64,000 nt of DNA from Linyphia triangularis (Eukaryota; Arthropoda; Arachnida; Araneae; Linyphiidae). Location of the stretch: the NCBI GenBank assembly GCA_963978545.1, contig OZ021733.1:36003424-36067423 (forward strand), written 5' to 3'. Within the stretch, counting starts at the first letter, position 1, and every line of letters begins with the position of its first letter. The notes below the pieces were generated by a model that saw nothing but the letters and a program-made list of their open reading frames with translations, was not told the origin of the DNA and did no database searches. The position numbers were made by a program, and so were the translations under genes. Below are positions 35,518 to 47,059 of the stretch, piece by piece.

Positions 35518-37469
35518 GTAGGTTTTTAATAATTAAGTTTTGTGTGGAAACATTCATGGACTTTATTTTCAATTAATTTTTTCTCTTGTTTGTTATACTC
35601 CTCACAATGCCAACTTTATGATTACTTTTTTACTACTCATCTTGTACTTAAATTACAAATGCTAATAGTTTCTGAATCTCAATGCTGTAGTAAAAAAATG
35701 TTATACATTTTTATAGCCTACTATTTTGAGTTGCATGTCTAAATTTGATTCGTTTTGTTAATTTTAATTTGATTTTTTTTTTTTTTTTTTGCTCAAGAAG
35801 AAAACATATATGATGATACATATGGTTGACCCAACTCCATTTTTGAAAGATATTCTTTTCGAAACATTAGTAATGTAGATGCAATTTCAATTTTACTGTT
35901 TGGAATATAAACTAACGTAAATATATACATGTATTGTTGCATCAATTCTGTGTTTCAAAATATAATGTTTTAAACTGAAAAATTTGTTGTCATGTATCTT
36001 TCGATAATTAAATGTAGTTGGTTCCTAGAAGTGCTCCGTATGTTCTTGTGTGTATTTCTATCAATATGGATTCTTCTTAAACAATTCCACCATTTTGAAA
36101 GTATATATTTCTGTATTCTTGCAATAACTGCCGAAATTCAAATATATTGCTCATCGTAATGGGTTTAGTGAAATTTCAGGAGTGAGCTAATTATTTTATG
36201 CACCAAGAATGCAGAAGATATAGGATATCCGGTTATTTTATTATTCAGAAAAATTGTTCTCATGATCATCTTATCGAATATTTTTACATAAATAATTTTG
36301 CATACCACATAACATGTAATTTTGAGTTCAGACCACATTTTTATATCTTCTTTGCGAAGCATTAATTTAAATAAATTATTTGTTATTTAGCAACATTCTT
36401 CAGGATGTGTCCTTACATTGACTTTGACTAATATTTTTTGCTCTTGCATTAAAATATACTTAACAATAAAATAGATTTGTGTTTGTTTCCATCATTAAGT
36501 GAATTTTTACTAGTCTTTTTATCTGAGTGTTTCAATAATTGTTCAATATTGTTTTGTACTTTGTTGCTTCATTATTATTTTTGTACTAGGAATGCTTCTA
36601 TTCAGGACCAATTTTTTTAAACAATGTTGATTTTATTTAGTATTTTTGAGGTTACATTTTTAAAGGCAACAAATTTTAACTGCCATATTAACTTCTTCTC
36701 CTTTAAACAATATCTCTTGCAGGGGTGGATTTAGAGGTCAATCAAGGGGGGTGCGATTATGACCGTGAGTGGTTACAGTCGCGGTTATAATTTTTCAACT
36801 TGGAAGAGAGGGGGGGGGGAGGAGGAGGGGTATTATCAATTAGTATGATACTACCAGGGTTCAATGAAAAATAAAAATTAGAGAGTTTGACCATCCTCTT
36901 TTGCGTCCCATATAACAAATTACCCCGAAAATGTAATAAAAAATTACATTATAAATATTTAGTATTTTTTATTAGATAAGAGCTCAAAAAAATATCTCAT
37001 GCAGATCATGTGAAGTGTAAAAAGTTCAACAACCCTGAAAATTCAACTTTTTTTATGCAAGTTAATTAACCAATATATTCAACATCATAAATCTTTAATG
37101 CAGAAAAAAGGCGGCAGATCTTTTAACAACTTTAGACAATACTGCAGGTACGCTAAACTCTATGTTCATAAAGTTTTAATAATTTCCAAAGTTAAACAAT
37201 GCTTTTCAACTCTTTTTGACATCACATTAGTAAATTAAAATATAAGTGACATAAACTTGAGACTATACACTATAATATACATCCAGGCATTCAAATTTGA
37301 TACGGCATTATTTACTGTTTCCATATTTTCCTTCATTTAAATGAAAATCTAGGGTTTGGCGATATTTTAACGTGGGAAGAGAGAAAAAAAACCTGGAAAA
37401 AAACGCCGAAACGCGGAAATTGGTGATGATATTCAATAGACATTACACTGTCCTTCCTTGTGAGAAAAA

Positions 37470-37815
37470 CAGAAAAATATCAATCGTTGATGGGCGATGC
37501 TCAATTTTGAAAAGCTAGTGTTAAAGACACTCGTTTTTCAGCTTTTTCCGCTTTTATCAGATTTCTATGGGAATTTCGGTGGGGACAATTGCGCAACCTT
37601 AATCGTAGGTCCCATGGCTACCACTTACCCGCACATCAAATTTGACTATCGTACGTCAATTCGTTTAGGAGTTGTGCTGACCACGTGCAGATAGACATTT
37701 TATCTAGACCACTTTTTTGAAATCAGGATGTTTTAAAACCAGGGGAAAAGAAAAAAAAATCGATTTTTTTTTACTAAATGCTATACACTTTCATTGCCCT
37801 ATGTAAACATATGGG
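37470..37815 (+). repeat. Dispersed repeat, copy 1
   Basis: Matches 50395-50840 in inverted orientation. Shared blocks are AACCTTAATCGTAGGTCCCA, CCGCACATCAAATTTGA, GACCACGTGCAGATAGA and AATGCTATACACTTTC. The family is unidentified. Confidence 0.6.
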
Positions 37816-38982
37816 TAAAAACGTGTTTGGCTACGATTCTTAATATTTTGAAAAGAAGTACAAAACAACATGGAACTCACTTTAAACTGTTAAGGATAAA
37901 TTACATTTTTATAATGTACGAAAATAATTTCGTTTGTCATTGTCAACGAGATCATTCGGACAAAAATGAAATATTTAAACATTTTTCGGAAAAAACAAAG
38001 ATCTAAACAAATATTGTTAATGAAATATTACATTTTGTGAAATAAGTAAAATTAAAAAAAAAAAAAAGATTACCAATGTTTAGTCACCTTAACCTTAACT
38101 CTACACATTGATGCACTACTAAGACTGCTCTAACTAAATTAACATATATTCGAACTTTATAGTAAAAAAAGAGAGTGCGTTGACCTCAAAGTGCGTGGGT
38201 GTGCAGTTTTGTAATAAAAAAAAATTATCTTCGAATATAAGATAGTTTTTACTATGGCTCTCTCAATTTTTTATTTTTTTATTTATTATGTAAACTTTCT
38301 TTTCTTTTTATTGGTTAAATACGCATCAACAATATTAGTATCAAATTCTATAAAGATTTTGTGTATCAATCCAATATAAATCTCTTTTAAAACTTTAATA
38401 TAATTCTGATTTGGTTAGGGAGCTACTAATACCAAACGGTACGTATGCTTTATTTCTGACATCCTCGAAAGTTTTTAAGGTGCAGTCGGGCCATAATTAA
38501 ACTGGTGTTGTTTAGATCAGTCCGGAGTCCAGTAGAAATTAATAAATCTTTTTGAAATTTTGTATTAGTACTGATGGAAAAATCTGTTATTGATGTTTAA
38601 ACATTATCATAAAAATTTTGAAATGAAAACTTTAAGAAATAACTGTTTGGATTTCTGCTAATTACGCTTCAAGAACAACAATATATTTAAAACTTCATTG
38701 GATTGATTTCATTTTGGTTTATTATTTCATTTATAAGGAATAACATGTAAAACTAACAGTCACATAAGCCCTTTTCATCTTAAAGTTTTATATTTTCCTT
38801 TATTTGCAAAAAATTTCTAAATAGATAGATTTTAATTATATCCAACCTGTACTTTAATATAAATTTGAGATTGGTTTAACATAACTTTCTATTTTCTTTT
38901 ATAAATATGATTTAAAGAGAACTTAAATTAGGAAAGTGTACTCAAAGACCATCTTAAACCGTCAACACACAAATCCTCATAT

Positions 38983-39008
38983 TAAAAAAAAAAAAAAAAA
39001 AAAAAAAA
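38983..39008. repeat. Poly-A tract
   Basis: Homopolymer of about 26 A. Nearby are (AT)n at about 39279-39298 and poly-C followed by poly-A at about 39303-39325, all inside the hAT-type element. Confidence 0.7.
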
Positions 39009-41770
39009 TTTTGGAACAAACAGCTTTATATTATCTGAAAATTAGTTTAAATTTCTGCATTATATTCAAATAAAATTCCAAACTAAATTAGTTACAGCAG
39101 GTAAAATTGTAATATTAATAATAATAATAATGTTCATATAACCATAGGACCAGCTTTTTCATCACAAGTAGCATCTCAAATCGGTTACATATTGTGTCTC
39201 ATATTGGATATATTATCAGTCATATTACCATCAAGTTTGAGTCACACTTACAAAAACACATTTGAAATTAGAATTTAAAATATATATATATATATATAAT
39301 ACCCCCCCCCCCCCAAAAAAAAAAACACAACAACAACAAAAAACACACATTTGAAAAGAGTTTAACATTAACTGATTTAAATTATTTGTAAGTCATCGGT
39401 ATTGTTTCTAATATTCCAGTCATTCATATTTAAATAATAAATTCATACAAAACAATTTTGACTTTTATTTAACAGAACAAATGAAAACTGCCAAAAGCTG
39501 CGAATGAGCAATATTTACAAATTTGCAATCTAAGCTGACCAGTTTTACAATTATGTTAAAGTACTTGATATTCTTCTAGTAACAATAAATGTCGTTGTAC
39601 GGGATATTTCCAGGCACAAGTGCTACATGATACTGCACCGGGACAACGTTAGATTATGATTAGTTTATTTATCAAGCAGGGAACATCAAGGGAAAAATGG
39701 ACTTCATATACATCTTAAATAAGAGAAACCTAGGAAAACTATCAGGAAGTAGCTCAACAATCGATGCAAGATTTCTAGTCAAAATTTTTAGTCTTTACTC
39801 AATTTGAAAACAGTCTACAGAGCGCTAAATATTGCTCGACTCGGTGACTTTTCGTATGGTAGGCGAGTATACCTCTTGTGAGTGGGATTGGAGCAAAGCA
39901 ATATTTAAAAACGTGCTAGGCTATGATCCTCAATATTTTGAAAAAGAAGTTAAAAACTATATAGAACTCACTTTAAACTGTTAAGGATAAATTACATTTT
40001 TATAATTTAAAAAAGTAATTTTGTTTGATTTTATCAAAGGACTTTAATGATTTTGCATATGAAAGGGTGCAGATACAATGGGTTAATCCAGTAAAATCAG
40101 TTAATTTTTTATAAGAATTAAATATTTTATTACAATCTATTCATAAACTGATGGTATTGAATTGAGAGTTACGTTGATAATTACATAAAATATCAAATAT
40201 GAGTGTGTAGGATAAATCGTTACTCAAAAATTAAATATTCAAACATATTTAGAAAAAAAAGCAAATGTCTAAACTAAAACAAATTGTTAATGTTATATTA
40301 CATTTCATAAAATAAATAGTAACATTAAAAAAATCTTATCATGGTTATATATTACTGCTAATTATCTTGCACTGCCATACCAATTGAAGAAACAAACAAT
40401 CTAGACATCGCATGCACCCTCCAACTCAAGCAAGAATGACCATTCCATTCACTTTCACCCCAGAGTAGAGGCATGTTAGTAATTTTGTAACTCACATGTG
40501 ATTAGGGATATGGGGCAATGTCACATGCAAGGAAGGGGATAGTATGACTCCTCAAATTTTATTACTTTGTTTGTGTCCTTCAAATTCAAGGTCACACAAA
40601 GAAGGGGTCCTTTTGTTCCCTTCCCTGGGCTGCCTTAAGATCTTTAGGAAAGAATGAAGAGAAACTTCTTGGCACTAATTTAGCGATAGCGTCTTGATCG
40701 GAACTGTAAGTTCTTGCAATATTCTGTAGAATTGCAATAATGCTATAGTGCCGATTTGATCAAAGCTTTTTCTTAATTATGAATTAGGCATTTTATTTTC
40801 CAATTACAATTAAAGGATTTTTTTTTAAACTATTTTAGTGCATGATTTTTTGTACATCGAATGAAGTTTAGGGGGTGCGATGGCACCCCGATATTAAACC
40901 TTTATAATTAATTAGCCGCTGATCAAGGAGAAAATAGTGCTGAAATTTTAGAAATTTTTCAATGGTCATTCAAAATTCATTTTTTAATTTGAGAATCACA
41001 CAAGGGGTGAAGATTCGTTGAGTTGTACATTGCAGGTCAACACAATTACGATCTACTCGTCCCTTCTCAAGTCCATTCCTTTTACGGATAACGAAATGAG
41101 GAGTTGGGTTAAGTGGCTTAAAAATCTGTATTAATGATGCTTGAAGAATGCCATAAAAAGCTTAATTTTATTTGCTGATTTCCATCGATATTGATATTAA
41201 GTAAAAAAAACAGATCTTACAAATATTAATGAAATTTCAATTTTTTTTTTTTTTTTTTTACTTTGAACTCGGTGAAACTGCCATTTAAAAATAATTTAGA
41301 CGAGATACTTCATGGGGGGGGGGGGGTGCGGTCGCAACCCCCGCACCCCCTCTAAATCCGCGCCTGATCTCTTGGTCTTAAGTTTTCAATCTCTCTGGTT
41401 AGAAGCAAGTGTAGTCTAAGAATACATGGTCATTAACCTCTCAATCTACAGTGATATTGAAAGTTAGAATTATATTGAAAGTTGCACTTTGTTTGATTTT
41501 CTTGAATTCTTGGAATACATATTTTTCCTGGGATATTTTTATGTCAGAATCCTTAAACAAGTGTGTTATTAAGTTCCATTTATTTTCTTGCAAGCTTATT
41601 TGATTGTAAGTTAAAGTTAAGTTTCTTTTTATAAAGTAAATCTTTGAATATTCCTTCTCAATGTTTTTTCAAATGCCAAGTTAGAAGATTATTTATTGTA
41701 ATAATTTTTTTGCAAGATGCGATTATAGCTAATACTAATTTTATTAAAATGCCTCTTTTTAATTCTTTAG

Positions 41771-41851
41771 ATTCTTTAAAAGGGATGTCAGCTGATGGAA
41801 GATCTATAAAAAAAATAATTTTACTGGAATCTAATGGAAGGTTCAGTCAAG
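41771..41851 (+). CDS. Candidate 81-nt symmetric exon, unit 3
   Basis: Acceptor TTTTTAATTCTTTAG and donor CAAG|GTACAG enclose an open 81-nt segment (phase 1 to phase 1) encoding SLKGMSADGRSIKKIILLES and NGRFSQ. The unit 2 copy is broken. A more diverged duplicate exists within units 1 and 2 (11586-11672, 20259-20345). Possibly a real exon of the duplicated gene; no family recognised. Confidence 0.35.
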
Positions 41852-42456
41852 GTACAGTAAATTTTTTTGAGTTGTTTAAAACCCTCAGAGCGTCTAGGGA
41901 ATGGGCGAAATTGTACAATTGTTTTCCCTGCAATAATTTTTTAATTTTTTTTCTGATTTCAATATAAAATTAATTTAAATTATTTTGTATTTACTTTGTT
42001 TTAAATGGGTTTTAAATTATCCTCCTCATAAAAATGTTAAAAAAATATTTTACTTTAAATTTTATTTATAAATTTAAAAATGTGGTGTATTGCTGGAAAC
42101 ACTGGAGATCAAAGAACGGGATAATCCGGAGCAGCCGCCTTAAGGGTTAAATATTTCATGTTTTCGATATTTCTATAAAGCATTTCTAATCATGGTAATT
42201 TAAAATGTATTCTTAATGATGTCAAAATATTTATATATATATGACTAAATAATTTACCTCTTAATATGTTGTTTACGTAAATAATTTTTTTTCCCAAAAT
42301 ATTCTGTACCAAATATCAACTGTTTAGCAGCTATTTTACACTTGTTGTTTAAAATACAAACTATTGTAAATATATACATGTATTAATGCTTCATTTGTTT
42401 ATTTAAATAGATAAAATTTAATCCGGGAAGGTTAATTTTCATGTTGGTTTCTGGAA

Positions 42457-42470
42457 ACAAATCTGGCATC
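42457..42470. other. Deletion junction in unit 3
   Basis: GGTTTCTGGAAACAA joins directly to CATCAAATGTAAAT. In unit 1 these lie at about 9862 and 11945, so about 2.1 kb, including the 60-codon ORF, is missing here. Confidence 0.8.
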
Positions 42471-43064
42471 AAATGTAAATATTAAAAGATAATGTTTTTA
42501 CCTGGAAAATAATTGTCGTGTAACTAACAACAATAAAACGTAGTTTTTTTTTAAAATAGCTCCGTCAGTTCTTGTATATATTTATATCGCAGACAATGCG
42601 AATAGTTCTCGTTTTTTAAAGTATATATGAGTATTTTTGTGGTTAGTGCAAAAAATTAGATTTTTCAGATCTTGTTGAATTTGTATTGCTAGGGATACTT
42701 GATAGTTAAATTAGATAGTTTGTGGAAATCGATATACATGCTCTTAACGAGGAAAATGAGAATCAGCCAAGTGTTATTTTTTCGTAGACATTGGAAATAA
42801 AGTGTCTTTGGATAAATAAAAAAAAAACCTTTTCTTTTGGATATTCCTTTATGTTTCAGGAGTGAAAATTGTCTTCCTTTACTCAGGTCCTCTTTTTTTT
42901 CCTGAGATATTCCGTTTTTTCTACAATTTTATTATTTTTAGTGGACTTTATAAGGCTTTATCAGTTCAAACTTGACTCAACCCCCCCCCCCCCCCTCAGG
43001 AATTTTTTCTGGCTGCACCACTCTTCTGTACATACATAAGTACACACATATATTTTTTTATTAA

Positions 43065-43781
43065 GGGGGTCCAGTACCGAAATTTCTTCAAAAATCCCAA
43101 ATATTTTTTCTGATTTTAAAAAATAGTTCATACATTCCTGAAGAGAATGATGTTTTTATCTTATTCCTCCGGTGATTAGAACTCCACAAAATTACCTGTG
43201 ATTTAAACATCACTAATGGGCGTGACACATTGAAGAGTCTGCTTAAAGTGCGTTTTTCGAGTACTAGTGTTTTTCACAGATGTTGCATATTCAAATCGAT
43301 ATATCTCCAGAACCATTAACAATTGGCTATTCAAATTTTTGGATCATTTAATTTATATAGTTTTAAATATTTTATCTTCACAGAATTTTATTTTTTTAAT
43401 TCTGTTTTGAAATATAACATTTAGCATAAAAGATAACATAAAAAAAAGCAAAAATTTCAATATTTTAACTTTGAGAATTTTTTTAATTTTTTTTAATTCA
43501 CCTATCAAAATTCTGTGAAGACAAAATTTTCTTTATATAATTATCTATTACAGAAAGCTTTCACTTTGAATTTTTTTTTTTTTTTTTTTTTTTCTTGACT
43601 TATATCAAAATACGCAAACATCAATTATTATGGATTTTTCTTGGTTTTTAAATAACTAAACACAATATTTAAAAAAACATTTTCTCAATGATATATAAAT
43701 AGTATCTCATACATAAAATAAATTTTTGACATAAAAATGTACATAAATAAAGATTTTTATTATTTTCAGTACCGGACCCCC
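43065..43781. mobile_element. 717-bp TTAA-flanked MITE
   Basis: TTAA is present on both sides (43061-43064, 43782-43785) and only once at the equivalent site in unit 1 (about 12533). The ends GGGGGTCCAGTACCGAAA and GGGGGTCCGGTACTGAAA are inverted repeats. TTAA targets occur in piggyBac and Kolobok elements; which applies here is not decided. No coding sequence. Confidence 0.85.
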
Positions 43782-44104
43782 TTAAGTTGTTTTTGTAGTT
43801 CAATATAAAGCGACTTATATTTTCCTCTTTTTTATATTTTGACTTTAAACACCCCTGATGTTTACATAAAGAATGGATTTTTTTTTCGACGACAAGCATT
43901 TGTGATTAGCTCCAATATTAAATGCTCATGTGAAAGAAAATTATTTGTATTTGCATGTAGAAAAATTTTAGTTGATGAATAATAAATAAGTAAAATTTAT
44001 TTAGTAAAATACATTTTTAAAAGTTCAATTTCTTTTATATTATAACATTTGAAAAATTTGACAAAATATTTATAAATTTAAAATTTTGAAGACATTAGTT
44101 CTCA

Positions 44105-44461
44105 TTGAAATCTGTAGCTCATGCGCAAGAAAAATTCCTATTCAACCTATATTTAATTTTTTTACAACCGATTAATTGTCGTAATTGGAGACGTGAGGCT
44201 TTAGCAAATCTGCTAACTCACATAAAATCATTTGTTAGAATTGATTCCCGAAAGCCAAAGCATCCATTGACTGGTTTAGTTAACTCTAATTTAGTACTTC
44301 ATTTGGGAACTGTCTCTTTGATATTGTATCGACAAATACTGCTCTTAATTTTGTATTTTCAAAATAATGGTATTAAATGCCTAAAAAATACTCTTCACTT
44401 GAATTTTAGGTACTATAGAGTTATTAATGGTCCCGACACAGAATATCTAATCAACCATTGA
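44105..44461 (+). other. Exon-like ORF, unit 3 copy
   Basis: 118 codons, sharing the NWRREAL-NLLTHIKSF and DSRKPKHPLTG segments and the C-terminal half with 12831-13205. The upstream acceptor reads ACAACCG rather than ACAACAG. Open frame in two of three units; function unknown. Confidence 0.25.
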
Positions 44462-44822
44462 CATCAACTAATAGAACTCAGTATTGTTATTAAGATAATT
44501 AAAATTTACCAGAAAAATCGAATAAATTTGAAATCAAGCAGCCAATAATTTCTTATTGAAAACAAAAATGCATACATAAAATAAATTATGTAATAAAAAA
44601 ATTTTGTAAATTTGACACATTTTTTAATTAAAACTGTGCTAAGGAAGGTTAGTTGTGTAAATACTGTATGAATGAAAATCAACATTTCAATGCTATCCAG
44701 TAAAAACACGAACGATGGCCGCTTCACGGCTAGTTGCCGGCAGTACTAAGTGGGTGATGGTAACGTAATGCCATCAATGGCACACTCGCGGTTCGTTGCT
44801 GGGATACCATGAGCTTATTTTT

Positions 44823-45029
44823 TCAAGGCCAACCTCTTCTTGTCCGTTGATGGCCATCCAGCACTTTAGTAATATAACTGGTGGCAACGGTTAAGTCATC
44901 GTATCCTGCCTTCTTTGCATGCGCATGATTGTTTCGAACTTCAGTAAACACGACATTTTTTTCACTTGATTTTCTAGTAGCCATTGCATGCAGACAAAAT
45001 TGCTGCTTTTGTGATATCTTCTGCGTCAT
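44823..45029 (-). other. Uncharacterised 68-codon ORF
   Basis: Starts MTQKISQKQQFCLHAMATR, continues KNVVFTEVRNNHAHAKKAG and DDLTVATSYITKVLDG, and stops close to the element end. The composition is protein-like and it might be an exon of the element's own gene. No family recognised. Confidence 0.25.
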
Positions 45030-45722
45030 TATTTTTCTTTTATTTAATTGAAAACGTGAACATTGGACGATTTTTTTTATTTCATTGAAGAAAAGGATCA
45101 GGAATTATTCATCATAAAAAGAAATCGACGTGTAAGTATTAAATTTTTTTTTTCATTATATTTTATTCAATTGTATTTTACATAGTTATACGATATGTCG
45201 TATATACATGAGGATAACATTTATGCACGACATGATGTATATTTGGTTCAGTATGCATCGTGTTGAACGAACATTAACTAATATTCTAGCCTTCAACTGT
45301 TGTGTGCTGTCTGACAGACCCCTAGTTATTTTTTATGGAATGCTTCCACCCCCTAAAATATTTCATCTTTGACTTTTTAATTATTTTTCCCGATACTATG
45401 TTTCTTAAATTTTAATCTGATGTTCATTAATTTGTTTGGCGCTGTATAGACCACATGTTGCCCTTGCCCCAAAAATATCAAACCACCCAACCACAGCAGT
45501 TAAGGGCTAGTTTTGTTTCGAATGTTTTGATATATTTAATATAGGTGTATAGATGCATAACCCAAACCACGATTCCTTCTGAATACTAGCTTTTAATTCT
45601 TTTCCTCCATCGTGTTACTTATTTCCTATGTATAACGATTATTTGTGCTGCAGATTAGAGCCAAAGATATTTAAAGTAATGTATCTAGTCCTTGTATAAA
45701 TGATTTTAATGTTGTTAGTTTG

Positions 45723-45905
45723 ATTTTTGGTTTTGTTTATACGCTCAATGACTTATTTTTGGGCACAATAACGGGTAATCAGGCCGGGGCCTACAGCTTA
45801 ATGTGGATTCCAAACCACAACGAACATGCATGCCTAATCCAGGGTTCGAACCCGCAGCTTTGGTATGCCAGGCCAGAACGCTAACCACCCAGACACCAGG
45901 TCTAC
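45723..45905 (-). repeat. SINE family A copy with TSD
   Basis: Minus-strand copy with a tRNA-like head (B box GGGTTCGAACCC read on the plus strand near 45843) and the GTTTGGAATCCACATTAAGC tail segment. GTTGTTAGTTTG is repeated at 45711-45722 and 45906-45917 as a 12-bp target duplication. Confidence 0.85.
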
Positions 45906-46005
45906 GTTGTTAGTTTGGTTTTCAATTAGGAGGTTTTTATCCTGTATCCATCTAACGGAACAGTTTCGAAGTTGCTTACTAAAGAGTAAGAACTAATGTT
46001 ACAGA

Positions 46006-46202
46006 CGGCCGAAGCAGGATACTTTTGTCCATCTGATAGCTGTGGGGATAGCGCTCTGTCCTCGCATGCTAAAGGTGCCGGTTTCGAATCCCGGTTAAGC
46101 ATGGATGTTTGTTGTGGTTCGGAATCCACGTTAAGATGTAGGTCCCGGCCTGATTTACCGTCACTGTGCATAAAAATAGGTCGTTGAGCGTACAAACCAA
46201 CC
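46006..46202 (+). repeat. SINE family A copy with perfect TSD
   Basis: Head with an A-box-like GATAGCTGTGGGGATAGCGC, GCATGCTAAAGG, and B box GGTTTCGAATCCC. Tail GTGGTTCGGAATCCACG to CAAACCAACC. Flanked by a perfect 15-bp duplication AACTAATGTTACAGA (45991-46005, 46203-46217). This is the best-preserved copy in the window. Confidence 0.9.
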
Positions 46203-46328
46203 AACTAATGTTACAGAATAATTCCTATAATAAAATATTACTTATTTTTGCACAAAATGCATTATGATGTATGTTTATAATAATTTTGGGTGATGTTTCA
46301 CTACTTGTTTAACATTTGAAGCTAGCAA

Positions 46329-46510
46329 CTTGCCGACCAAATGGTATAGTGGTTAGCGTGCAAGCTTCTAGGCCACGAAGTTGCGGGTTCGAGTCCCGTG
46401 TTAGGCATGGGTGTTTGTAAATGTATGTTGGCTTGTCTAATGACGAATGTTTCGGTGCATTATAGCCCTCGTGTTGCTGACGGCGCCAGATAATCTGAAA
46501 ACAACCAACA
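46329..46510 (+). repeat. SINE family B copy with TSD
   Basis: tRNA head with GGTATAGTGGTTAGCGTG (A box) and GGTTCGAGTCCC (B box), resembling Glu/Asp-type tRNAs. Conserved tail from GGCATGGGTGTTTGTAAATG to AATCTGAAAACAACCAAC. Duplication AAGCTAGCAA at 46319-46328 and 46511-46520. Confidence 0.9.
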
Positions 46511-46703
46511 AAGCTAGCAATTATTTAAAGGAATTTTGTTAGAGTAAACAAAAACTAGATAGGTATATTTGTAAGGTGTCGAAAGACATAGCTTATTGAA
46601 GTTACTCAAAACTGAAAAATTATTAATATTTGTATGTATAGGAATGATTTTTCCAAAGTTTTAATTATAGCAGAGAATTGAATAACAAATGGTAAAATAA
46701 CTG

Positions 46704-46884
46704 GTTGGTTGATTTTAGATAAACTGGCGCCGTCAGCAACACGAGGGCTATATTGCGCCAAAACATTCGTCATTCGACAAGCCAACATACATTTACAAAC
46801 ATCCATGGCTTACACTGGACTCGAACCCGCAATCTCGTTGTCTAGAAGCTAGTATGCTAACCACTATATCATTTGGTTGACGGG
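46704..46884 (-). repeat. SINE family B copy, inverted
   Basis: Reverse-oriented copy of the family at 46329-46510, only about 190 bp away, so the two could pair as a hairpin. The near duplicate AATAACTGG / AATAAACTGG at the ends is a probable target duplication. Confidence 0.85.
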
Positions 46885-47059
46885 AATAAACTGGAAAAGG
46901 TATATTTCTCTATTATAGTAACTTCGTCAGAGGGTGACTACTATAATCAATGCCAAAATACGAGAATTTCTCTGTATATGTCATGGCAAAACTTAGTTGG
47001 TTTTAACTTAAAATTGTTTACAGAGGTCATGTTTTTTTTTATTTTTCACTTTGAATTTA

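Larger units (their letters stand above)
36720..41366. mobile_element. hAT-type DNA transposon, 4.6 kb
   Basis: A perfect 8-bp target duplication ATCTCTTG (36712-36719 and 41367-41374) surrounds inverted ends CAGGGGTGGATTTAGAGG and CAGGCGCGGATTTAGAGG. Unit 2 at 17457-17470 shows the single-copy site. An 8-bp duplication and CAGG termini are typical of hAT. The interior has no recognisable transposase, several homopolymers, and a dispersed repeat at about 37470-37815. It is probably non-autonomous. Confidence 0.85.
28770..44695 (+). repeat. Tandem unit 3 of 3, heavily modified
   Basis: Follows unit 2 directly. It contains three insertions absent from the other units (29109-33816, 36720-41366, 43065-43781). 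A deletion of about 2.1 kb at about 42463 corresponds to 9862-11945 of unit 1. It ends at 44695, about 790 bp before the expected unit end, where a different element begins. Without insertions and deletions its length matches the 8.7-kb unit. Confidence 0.9.

Noticed and set aside
46329..46400. tRNA gene (A and B boxes present)
   Set aside because: The acceptor and anticodon stems do not close and the sequence continues into the conserved SINE tail; the same head occurs in several SINE copies.
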